Source of the DNA: Monocercomonoides exilis
Taxonomy: Eukaryota > Preaxostyla > Oxymonadida > Polymastigidae
Length of the DNA: 64,000 nt
Reading direction: 5' to 3'
NCBI GenBank assembly: GCA_001643675.2
Contig: LSRY02000006.1
Location: forward strand, 1,304,501-1,368,500
The notes beneath the pieces are model-generated. The model had not been told where the DNA came from and did not search any database. It was given only the letters and a program-made list of their open reading frames with translations. Positions 21,101 through 31,275 of the stretch are shown one piece after another. Made by a program: the position numbers and the translations under genes. The first letter of the stretch is position 1, and every line of letters begins with the position of its first letter.

Positions 21101-22183
21101 GAATGTGTCAAAATGGAAAACGAAGAAAGAAAAGAAAAGGAAGCAGAACGGAAAGAAGATTCACAAAAATCTATTAATAAAGCAAAAGAAGAGGAGGCAT
21201 TTGCAGCATTGGACAATGAAAAGCAAGCATCATCATCATCTTCATCATCTTCAAGCGGCAGAGAAAGTGGAAAGAATAATTCTGATGCTGATGCTGAAGA
21301 AGAAAAGGAGGAAAAAGAAGAAGATGATGAAAAAGCAAAACAAAACAAGGAAAACAAAAGCAAAGAAATCACATCCATCACAAATGCTGAAACTGAGCAA
21401 AAACCAAAATGTGCAGTTATTCTGCAATCTCGTTTTGTCTCAATGATTTCTTCAACTCAGACGCAGATGCCTCTCCAAAACGAAACACTCCTTTGCCGCC
21501 ACAACTACCCTCTGATCACTCAGCCAGTTGTCAAAATACCGTTTTCTGTGTTTGAAATGGCAAAGCTCCTGTTCAATGAACCGAATGCCCCTCTGATAAC
21601 ACCAGAACAAGAGCAGTGCTGGCTTTGCAACGTATGCTATATCAGTATTATTCATTAATTCTTTAATTATTTTCTTTTTATTTGTTTTATTGGTCGATTG
21701 TGGATAATGTTAAAATTTGTATGTTCAACAGCGCAATTTGCGCAAACGTCGTGAAAAGGAAGTTGTGATAGAATGTCAAAAAGAAAGTGAAAGAGAACAG
21801 AGCCAGTGGGCCATAATTGATGCGCAGTGGGTTGAAAGCTGGGAATTTTTTGTTAAAAGAGGAGAGTTTCACGACCATCCAGGTCCAATCACAAACATCC
21901 ACCTTCTTCGTGCTGACTTGCAAACTCCTGTTGAAGGGCTCCAAAAGGATAAACACTACGTATGTGTTATATGGCCGGTTTGCTATTTCATTAACTGATC
22001 CAAAATAAACTTATTTCAAATATCACTTTATTATTATTATTATTGTTACTATTATTATTTTCTCTTCACTAAATATTTTGTTTATTTCAGTTGTGGAAGT
22101 TCTTGCACTCCATTTATGGAGGAGGACCTCTTATTTTGCGCGATTCTGAAGATATATATTCTAATCCCGTTTCACCTTCATGA
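18135..22183 (+). CDS. Ubiquitin-specific protease with C-terminal DUSP domain
   Basis: Six exons are inferred: 18135-18162, 18256-20061, 20165-20464, 20583-21631, 21732-21959 and 22091-22183, giving 1167 aa. The tiny first exon (MSASECIEE) splices in phase into exon 2. The catalytic Cys box is GFINQGNTCFLNAALQ (Cys about residue 148). A Cys-x2-Cys pair in CSIRCLRC and another in KYKCDRC form the zinc finger of the fingers subdomain. Splicing of exon 3 to 4 restores VIDLSPFTV. The His box is GHYLCYAKHPF (His about 770), followed by FNDDEV. The catalytic core is interrupted by a long acidic insertion and a run of about 20 Ser (19672-19743). A second insertion rich in Lys/Glu follows the core (about 20890-21400). 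Exons 4-6 encode a DUSP domain (WVESWEFFV, HPGPITNIHLL, IYGGGPLILR). The exact acceptor of intron 2 (20164 or 20170) is uncertain. It acts as a cysteine deubiquitinase, with USP20/33-like domain order but no ZnF-UBP. Confidence 0.9.
19672..19743 (+). repeat. Ser-coding trinucleotide tract inside USP
   Basis: A (TCT/TCC/TCA)n tract encodes about 20 consecutive serines between the Cys box and the zinc-finger part of the protease. It is coding in frame and produces a spurious antisense acidic frame on the other strand. Confidence 0.85.
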
Positions 22184-22747
22184 TGTCTCATTGGAATGTT
22201 TTAATTGATAATTTATGTTAAAAATTTTAGGAATTTCACTTTTTTCTTACAAATGAAATAAAAATTTTATTTCATTAAATTTCAATATAAGTTTTGCAAA
22301 ACACAGTTTATGAATTTTTGTTTGAAAATCAATTTGCTTTTTGTAATTTTTGAATAATTTCATGTGAACACATGGGACAAAATTATTTGTTTAATGAATT
22401 TTGTTCCATTTAATTATTTCTTTTATTTTTTTCAATTTCTTTATTTGACTAAATTATTTTTGCTTGAGAATGCTACACTTTTTATGATAAGAATGTAGAA
22501 AAAAATTGGGATAAATTGTTGCTTTTTTCATAAATTCACAAATTTCACCCCACATTAAAAAAAATAACATAGATATGGAAAATGATAATTTATTAATGCA
22601 TTTTTTTTATTATTTGATAAAATGAATAACTAATATTATCAAATTTGTAAAAACACGAAAAATTTCATTCACAATTATGGATCAACTTGACCATCATTTC
22701 TGTTGTTTAATTTCCAGCAAAAGCATTTTCTAGCTTTTCATGCGGTT
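22184..22747. other. Spacer upstream of the kinase gene
   Basis: This AT-rich spacer of 564 bp shows no supported gene. A further noncoding leader exon of the kinase could lie here, since a TTTCCAG acceptor-like sequence occurs just before the first in-frame ATG (about 22714-22720). Confidence 0.4.
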
Positions 22748-25700
22748 ATGTGTGCGCAACCTTGGCAGTCACCATTCAAACCTGGTGATGTATTGAAGAA
22801 TTCGTTCAAAATTGTGAAAAGAATTGGCTCTGGATCATTTGGAGACATTTTTAAAGCTATTTACCAAAATGGAGATATCAAAAAGGAACTTGCATTAAAA
22901 CTTGAGAGAGCAGATCCAGACAGAAATTATCTTTCAGCGGAAATCAAAGTCTTGCGTACATTAACAGGTTATTAGCAATTATCGACAACTTATTTATTTA
23001 AAGAAATATTAAATTGGTGGATTATTTTTTGGTCTTTTGCAGGAAATCCACATTTTACACGATTTTATGCATATGGAACTCACCAAGGATACCGATTTAT
23101 TGCAATGGAGCTTCTTGGCCCAAATATTCTGTTTGAAGTTTTTTTTTTTTTGAAATTGTGAATAATATTTGTTTGCATTTAGAGATGTTGTGAATAGTCG
23201 CCCCCTCCATCGTTTTTCTCTTGAGACTATATTTAAATTTGCCATTCAAGCTATTAGAGCTCTTGAAGCACTTCATAATGCAGGATTCATCCATAGAGAT
23301 ATTAAACCTGTTTGCTTGCTTTCCCAAGCAAGGATTTTTAATTACTTCAATTTCTTTTTTAAATGGTTTTGTTGCGATAGGCGAATTTTGTTATCGGAAG
23401 AACCAAAGAAACTACAGGACGTATTTTTTTAATTGATTTTGGGCTTATTCAGAAAATCAACGATGAAGCACCTTCACGCACAGTTTGATTTTTTGAAAAA
23501 GAAAAGTTTTCCTAAAGATAGCTTTTTATTTATTTTAGAGATCAAGCAATTTCCGTGGGACTCTTCGCTATGCCTCTCTAAATGCACATTATGGAAAGGA
23601 ATTAAAGCGCGTTGATGACCTTATCTCATTGATGTACGTTATGGTTGAACTGTTTACCGGAAAATTGCCTTGGTCCCATATACAAGATAAGGTTTGCGCT
23701 TTTGTTTACAATTTAATAATCATTTCTGCAATTAAAAAATATATTCAATATATTCACAAAATTCCATTAAATAAACGAACAGTTACTCGCTCAGCAGTCG
23801 AAAGAGCGCGACGGCGGCTTTGAGCTGATGCAGCGTCTGCCAATTGAGTTCCAGATCTTCCAGCAGAGTCTGATGCGGATACCCGAAAGTGGCATTCCGC
23901 AGTACTCCAAGCTCTGCCAGATGCTCCGCACAGCCTGTACTTCCCGCGGGGTTGATCCAGACGGCCCTTTTGAGTGGGAAACAGACCTCTCCTCACGCTC
24001 AGAGTTCTCTTCACACAGCTCTTTCTCATCGTCTGCTTCGTCCTCTTCTTCGTCTTCATCGTCATCGTCTTCTTCTTCTTCTTCTTCGCATTCGCATTCA
24101 CCTTCCTCTTCTTCTGCCTCTGCCTCAGCTTCTGCTTCTTCCTCAAACTCGGCTTCTTCTTCTTCCTCTTCTTCTTCTTCTTCCAGACATTCATCACAAC
24201 AAACCTCTTCACACCCTTCTTCTTCTATCTCTGCTGCTTCTCCTATCTCTCCAACTGATGAACAGGCGGACTATCGTAAACAAACTTCAAATACAACTCA
24301 AAAATCCAAAGAAACATTTTCTTCTTCTTCTTCTTCTTCTGCTTCTGCTTCTTCTCACCCATCATCCCTTCAAAATCAACCAGCAAATCCAGCAAACCAA
24401 TCAAAAACAACCGATCCCTCACAACCAGATAACCCTTCCTTCTCAGGCGCATCTGCAAGTTCCAGTCAAAAACCATGTTCAGAGGGGAAATCTCTCTCAA
24501 TCATCGTGTCGAGTGGCGAATGCACAGAAAAAGACGAGTCGTCAAAGACAAACGCCACAAGCAGAGGGAACAACTCCAGCACAGCTCTCGCACTCGCCCT
24601 TTCTGCCTCACACGCTGGTGAGAATTCACTGGGAAATGATAGTTCGCTTCATCAGTTCTCTTCTGCCTCATCGTCGTCTTCTTTTTCTTCCTCTTCTTCT
24701 TCCTCTTCCTCTTCTTCTTCTTCTTCATCTCATTCCCCTTCTCCTTCTCCTGCAGCAGCAACGGTAACAACAACCGTTGCCTCTCCCTCTCTTCCTATCA
24801 ACTCACACTCTACCTTCTGCTCCAACAACACTGAAATCTCTCAGCCTTTGGCTGTCTTTGCTTCCCATTCGTCTCTTTCTGCTTCTTCTGCCTCTGCTTC
24901 TCATTCTGGTGGAAGTCACCAACTCTATCAGGAGCAACCCTCATTGATTAGTGATGCAACCAGGAAGACTGAGATAACAGGAAGCACAAAGGGAGGAGGA
25001 AGTGCTTCTTCTCCCACTCAAACCATCTGCTCTGTTGCTAACTCCACCACGCTTGCACACACACTCTCACTCTCTCATGCATCTGGTGGGCAGCAGACTG
25101 CTTCATCATCATCATCATCTTCTTCTTCTTCTTCCTCTTCCTCCTCTTCCTCTTTTCCCTCCTCCTCTTCTTCCTCTTCATCTCCCTCACTCACACAGCA
25201 CATATCTCCCTCCAGTATGTCTTCATTCTCTGTCATCAACCAGAAGAGCGAGCAGCAACAGGATCAATCACCTTCATCCATCCAGTTCTCCACTGCTGAA
25301 CACATCTCTATCTCTCATTTGCCTCACCTCTCTTCTTCTTCTGCTTCATCATCATCATCTTCCTCTTCTCCTCCTCTTCCTTCCTCTCCCTCTATCCCTT
25401 CTCCTTCCTCTTTAACTGTCTCTCCACCACACGTTTTCTCCCCACAGCTTTTCCATCTCCCTCCCTCTTTCTCTTCATCGGTGCTTCCACTTGCCATCCA
25501 CCACATCCCTCTGAATTTGTCTCCAGAGCCGCAGAAAGCAAACGATCCTTCTGAACAAACAGAACATAGTAATAATAATAACATTGTTAATAATAATAAT
25601 AATAGTTGCAATAACACTCATATCAATCATCACAATAACAATGCCAGCCTGCCTCTGCTTGATCAACTGCGCTTGATTAGCCCTCAGCACTTGCATACAA

Positions 25701-28700
25701 GTCAGATCCCATCGCCACTCGGCTTCAGCCACCTGAAGATGGAAGAAGACGAAGATGAAGAAGAAAAAGGAAAAGGAAAAGAAAAAGAAGGCAACCAAAG
25801 AGAAAACAGTCAAAACCATCCTAAAGTTCCTTCTCCACAGTTGATGATGAGCTCGCTGTCAAGCGCCCAATTTGCAGGTGTCACCTCTGCAGTCACTGGA
25901 ATCACTGGAATCACTACCACCAGCACTGCTTCTGCTGCTGCTGCTGGTGTCACGTCTGATAGAGCGAGCATTCCTCATTACCAGACACAGACACAAACAC
26001 AAACACAGTCACAGACGCCGATGAAGCTTTTGTTGCTGCGAGGAAACTCGCCGTCGGTTGTGCAGATGCGGCAGGCGGTGCTGCTGAGAAACTATCAACA
26101 GCTTGCCAGTCAGAAAGCAGGGGATCAGAAACAGTACTATCAGCATTATCATCAACAGCAGCAACAACAGCAACAGCAACAGGGAATAATGTATCAGCCA
26201 GACTCGCTCTCTTCCAATCCATCAATTGTGCACCCTACTCTTCCCCTCATCCTCACGCAGGTCGACAGCTTCATCCACAGCAAAAAAAGAAGACGGAAAA
26301 AGAAAGCAGAAAAGGCTGCCAAGTCGAATCTGAACAACAACACAAACACAAATAATAACAATAACAATGCAGATGCACCAGACAACACAGCAGTGCTTGG
26401 TGGCAGCTCCAGTGATAATTCTGCTTCCTCATCTTCCTCTTCTCCTTCCTCCTCCTCCTCCTCTTTCACCTCTTCTTGCTCAGGCGATTGTGATGAATCA
26501 TTCACAGGCTCCATAATCACAGATCTCGTATCCATCGACCCTTCTCAGTTCAAAGACTCCTTCGCCTGCTTTACTCCACAGCCAGGCGACGGCGAAGCGC
26601 CCATCTACCTCCACCTCGGCTCTCCTCTCCCGTCTTGCTCTGACTCTGAGGCACCAGTGCAGATCACATTTGATACTCCTTTCTCTCCCCAGCAGTTGTC
26701 ATCATCATCGTCTTCTTCTTCTGCTTCTGCTTCTACTTCTACTTCTGCTTCAGGTACGGGTGCTGCAGATACTGCTTTGTCTCCGATTGTCCGCACATTG
26801 CAGCACGATGCCTCGCTCCCCACACTCCACTGCACTGTCCAGAACAGACTGCCCACTCTGCAGCTGCTGAACCACTCTCCTTCTGTCAACCTCTTTCTCT
26901 TCAGCCACAAGGCCAAGCAGCGCTCTCCTTCCACTTCTCCTCCGCTTCCATCTTCTTCTTCTTCTTCTTCATGTTCTTCTTCATCTGTCTTTCCTCCGAA
27001 CAACCTGTTCTCCTTCCCTTCCTCACACCGCCCGCGCTCGCTGTCACTGGTGAAGAACCCATCAATCGACGAGCCGCTGCCAAGCATGGTGCCTGTGACT
27101 GCTGGTGAGATCTTTTCCCTGCAGCAGATGGAGACACTCACCCAGCAGGCAGACCGCTCTGCCGACTACACGTCATCCACCGCTTGTTCTCCACTTTACT
27201 TCTCCTCTGCTGTTTCTCCTCACAACACCACCCAGACATCTTCCCAGTCTTTCTTTCAGAACCAGGCATCACCCACAGGGATGGGGAAACAGACACAGAC
27301 ACAGACGCCCACTCCCTCATGCTCTGCCTCATCTTCCTCGTTCACCACGCCCACCCCATCGCCACACTCAGTCACAGCCTCTTTTTGCTCCTCTGTCCCT
27401 GGCAGCTCCTCCAGCGCCAACTACATCCACCCATCCACCATTTCCACGCCTTCTTCACCAACCTCTGAAAACCCACTCCACATCAACATTTCATCGCAGA
27501 GCCCGAACTCGAACTCGACCTCATCCCGCCTCTTCCAGCAGCGGAGCACGCAGCTCTTCAACAATTCCGCCTCGCCACGTGTGTCTGTTGCGCTTTCGCC
27601 GCACATTGCCATGCACTCTCCACTCCACAAGGACAGCAGCTCCATCGGCCACAGCGAGTACGACATCCACCTCAGCAGCTGCGGGAGCATCGGAGACAAA
27701 ACACGCAACGACATCGAGTCAGACTACGGCATCTCGTCTACTTATGCCAAAGCTGAACAAGGGATTGCTCAGATGCACCTGTCGGTGAATGACTATTCAT
27801 TGTCCAGCGGGTCGTTTGCTGCGATGTCCATCCACTCCCCGCACATTCTGGTGGCCCAGTCTTCTCTCTCGCCCACAGGGAGCACCCCATTCGTGTGCTC
27901 TCCTCCTCTCCAGTGCAGCGCCATCTCCCATACGCAGTCTCACAAGCTGCTGCAACACCCGTCGTCTTGCTATTACTCCTCCCGCACTCAGAAGGAGTAT
28001 GCAGCCACTACACCCGATGGCTCTTTATCTCCTGTGTCGTGTGCAACTACCGCAGACACTGCTGTTGATATCTGCCACGAAACTGAGCGGCCGTGTAATT
28101 CTACAGGACCGATGGACATTATCCTTCCCTTGCAACCCCTTACTCCATCCAGATATGTCTCTTCTGCCTCTTCTGCTTCTTCTGCTGCTTTAGCTACTGC
28201 GTCTTCTTCTCTGTTTGTCCAGAAGCACCTGTCAGTTTCCTCTCATGTCAGTTCGTGTGCTGAGCAATCACAAGTCTCCAGTGTTGATCCAGAACAGAAG
28301 AGAATCGACACGACACTCACATTCCCTTCACAGTTCTCAACAACCACACCAGAACGGCTTACATCTCCTGCATTGACACCTGCCCTCTCTCTGAGCTGCA
28401 AGACACTGAAGCAGGCTTCTCCACAGCTGTGCTCGTCGAACCAGCCGTCGGCGATTGCTTCACCAGTTTTGGGAAGTGCAGTTGCATTGGAGAAGGTGAT
28501 GTTCATAGAAAGACAGCAGCATCAGTATCAGAATCAAAATGAATCTCAGCAGCAGCAGCAACAACAACAAACACAACAACAGAGTTATTCGGAACATCCC
28601 AATCAACTGATCATTGTACCTTCATCGAAACAAGAGGAAGAAGCATCTGTTTTATCAGCCGCTTCTGGCGCTGCTTCATTGAATCCGCATTCGGTTTTCT

Positions 28701-30610
28701 CAACATTAAATAATTCTTCTTCTGGTTTCGCCAATGAAAGGAAAATCCACCAGCCGTTGTCTGCGCCTGTTACAGACAGCAAGATGATTGACCAGCTGAG
28801 CAGGCTGAGTGCGCAAGAGCTAAGTGAAACAGGGAAATCAGATAAATCCAGCCAGCACAACATCCACTACTTGCTCACTGAGCAGCTGAATAGCTCGAAG
28901 GATGCGAGTGTTGTTGATGAGCATGGCATTGATCTTGTCAAGTGCGATGATGACAATCTGCAGTTCATTCCTCTCTTCAACACGCCTTTCCACATCCAGC
29001 AGCCAGGGGCGTACCAGATCATCAGGCATTCCAGCGAATCTCGCCATGTTCCCAATGAACATTCAGATCAGATGCGAACTGGGAGCAGCACAAACTGCTC
29101 AAATAGCCCAAACAACTCAAGCAACTCGAACATCGCATCACCTCCGCTTCGGTCGATTGCGAACTCTTCGAAGCTGCCTGTGCAACTGTCTTCTTCAGCC
29201 CATTTGTCGCTTGCTTCTTCTTCCTCCTCTCCGTTGCTACCAACTTCGTATATTTACACACCTCCTATTTCGAACAAAACAACCAGCAGCTTTCAGACAT
29301 ATGATCATTCAGTGAATGCTGTACGTACAGTGGGAGTTTCTTCTGCTGATTCCTGCCGCTCCAGTGGAACACACTTGCACAGCGGCTCGTCAGAGAAAGT
29401 GTCTTTCCTTGCGACAACAGACATGAGAGATGTGTCAGAGGAGACGAGCTCAAACAACAGGGAGATGGTTGCCAGTGAGGAGCATACTGCAGACGAAAGA
29501 GCAGAGCAAGAGGCACAGAACATGAGGAATGCTCTGTCTTCACAGTCCAATGGAAGCTCTGTCACTTTGGTCTGTGCTCCTCAGCGGGGAAGCACTGCCA
29601 ACGCAGCAAAGCTGACATTAGCCTGCAATCTCGAATCCAGCGCAACACAGCCAGTGGCCTGCACATACGCCTCTGCTCTGCCTTCTCCTTATGCGCCGTC
29701 AGAAAGCCCCGCACAAAACAACTTCAGTTCGACAGGCGCATTGCATCGTCCATCGCAATCGAGTGTCTATTCTCAGCTTCTTAACCAGCCCTCCTTATCT
29801 ACCTCATACACCACCACCTCATCCAACTCCACCTTCCAGGCGAGTGTTCCTCTCCAGTCGAGTGATTACAACCAGCAGACAGCGCCAAGCCAGACGCTGA
29901 CGCAGAGCCAGGGCTCCTTCACGAACTCGTACGACTGCCTGCTTCCGATGAACTCACACGCCCAGCTCCTCCAGGCTGAGTACGAGCGGCGCATCTCTTT
30001 CGATCTTCAGCACCCACCGCCTGATTTCCCTGCGGAGCTGGATGAGATCTCAAAGAAACACGCACAGGCAGAGATGATTCAACAACAACAACAACAAAAA
30101 CACTATCAGATGCTATCGATATCACCATATGCGCCTCTGCAGTCAGGTGAGGAGCAACAAGGACAACAAGGACTACAGGAACAGCAGAACCAGCATGAAC
30201 AACAAGAGCAGCAGGATCCGCTGAGGCCAGAAGAAAGCACAGGGCAGAGCTGGAGCAACGAGAGGAGCAAGTCTTCACAGAGCAATGGATTGGAGACACG
30301 GAGCAACATGACTCCGTTTGAGCAAGTTGACAGCGAGACGCTGCACGCTTCTGAAAAGTCGCACTCGGCGTCGCCTCCTTTTTCTCCGCTGTTTGCTGCT
30401 TCTTCGTCTATTAATTCTTCGTTGACAACGCTTTCAGCTAGCAAAGATAGTCTTGATGCTAATACGAATTCAAACACCCCAATTCACGATGTTGCGAAGT
30501 CTGATACGCATGTCAGTGAAAACAAAGAAGGGAAGAGTATATCTTCTTCGCCTTCTTCCTCTCCGGACAAAACTCAAAGCACAAGTAATGCTTGTTGTGT
30601 AATCCTCTGA
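22748..30610 (+). CDS. CK1/TTBK-like protein kinase with giant tail and CaaX end
   Basis: Six exons are inferred: 22748-22967, 23043-23130, 23183-23309, 23381-23482, 23539-23691 and 23783-30610, giving 2505 aa; introns are 52-91 nt. The kinase domain (about residues 20-298) has RIGSGSFGDIFKA, Lys51 in ALKLERAD, Glu in SAEIKVLRTL, MELLGPNIL, HRDIKPANFVIG (Asp142), DFG at Asp164, FRGTLRYASLNAH, DDLISLMYVMVELFTGKLPW and DPDGPFEWE. This is the CK1 superfamily and closest in pattern to tau-tubulin kinases; all catalytic residues are present, so it should be active. Residues from about 299 onward (roughly 2200) are low complexity: poly-Ser, Gln and Asn runs with many SP/TP sites. The last codons read ACCVIL then TGA, a CaaL-type prenylation signal with an adjacent Cys. 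Membrane tethering through a long disordered linker is inferred. An initiator ATG at 22740 is out of frame. Confidence 0.88.
24001..25410 (+). repeat. Clustered Ser-coding trinucleotide tracts
   Basis: Within the kinase tail, repeated TCT/TCC/TCA/TCG tracts (densest at about 24026-24100, 24150-24182, 24668-24732, 25105-25200 and 25337-25376) encode uninterrupted serine runs separated by more complex Ser/Pro/Thr-rich sequence. They are in frame throughout. Confidence 0.85.
25569..25604 (+). repeat. Asn-coding AAT repeat in kinase tail
   Basis: Runs of AAT/AAC codons encode two short poly-Asn stretches in frame in the kinase tail. A second Asn cluster lies near 26332-26370. Confidence 0.8.
26152..26182 (+). 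repeat. Gln-coding CAG/CAA repeat in kinase tail
   Basis: A run of about ten in-frame glutamine codons, mixed CAA and CAG, lies within the kinase tail. Confidence 0.85.
28546..28582 (+). repeat. Second Gln-coding repeat in kinase tail
   Basis: In-frame CAG then CAA codons encode an interrupted poly-Gln run in the kinase tail. A further short CAA run occurs near 30080-30098. Confidence 0.85.
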
Positions 30611-31275
30611 TTTATGCTTATATTTCTTTTTGGATTTCTTTTTGCTTTTATTTGATCAGTTTTTATTTTCTGATTGGTTTGTATGTTTCTCTTAATTTTA
30701 CAAGACAAAATATATTTTTTCACATTATTTTTATATATTTTTGCATTTGTTTGATGGTTTATTTTTTTGTCACCTTTATTTTGGTTTATTGCTTATTGAG
30801 ATTTTAAATGCCTCTAGTATTTTTTTAAGAAGTGATATGTCTGAGTTCAATGAGAGATGGATTCCTTCATTACAATTTTTGTTGCATTTCATCAGTAGCA
30901 TTCAGTCTTTTATTCGTTTAATGTCACATTTACAAATAGCCTTAACAGTATTATTGTTATTTATTTATTTATTTGTTGTTTGAATTGGGTTTATTTTGTT
31001 ATGAGTCATTGTTTTCTCCTCTTGTGATAAATTGTCGTTATTTATTTGTATGATATCATACAATTATTCATAATTCGTTTTCTAAATTCTTACTGTTTAA
31101 GCTCTCTGTAATGTATTTCCGCATGTAACAATGAGTTTTATTTATTGGTCTTTATTTAAGTTTGAATTTTTATTTTGAAAAATTCAAGTAAAAAAGGGAA
31201 GATCAGAATGTGCGATTAAAAATCTTCTTATTTTGAAAGAGTGGCATCATAAATAGTTCATCTGTACGTTTAAAA
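30611..31275. other. Spacer between kinase and giant gene
   Basis: The spacer is mostly T-rich. It contains one possible short frame at 30837-30983, described separately, and must hold the promoter of the giant gene. Nothing else is recognisable. Confidence 0.5.
30837..30983 (+). CDS. Possible 48-aa tail-anchored microprotein
   Basis: An ATG-initiated 48-codon frame (MSEFNERWIPSLQF...) ends in a hydrophobic stretch (IALTVLLLFIYLFVV) immediately before TGA, the layout of a tail-anchored membrane protein. The N-terminal part has higher codon complexity than the surrounding T-rich spacer. No family is recognised, no flanking splice signals decide the matter, and chance T-rich sequence readily gives hydrophobic codons, so this is a weak candidate. 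Confidence 0.22.
   Translation: MSEFNERWIPSLQFLLHFISSIQSFIRLMSHLQIALTVLLLFIYLFVV

Noticed and set aside
27105-27788. 227-codon plus-strand frame within the kinase tail
   Set aside because: It is an alternative-frame shadow of biased Ser/Pro/His codons inside a longer open frame; no start context or domain supports it.
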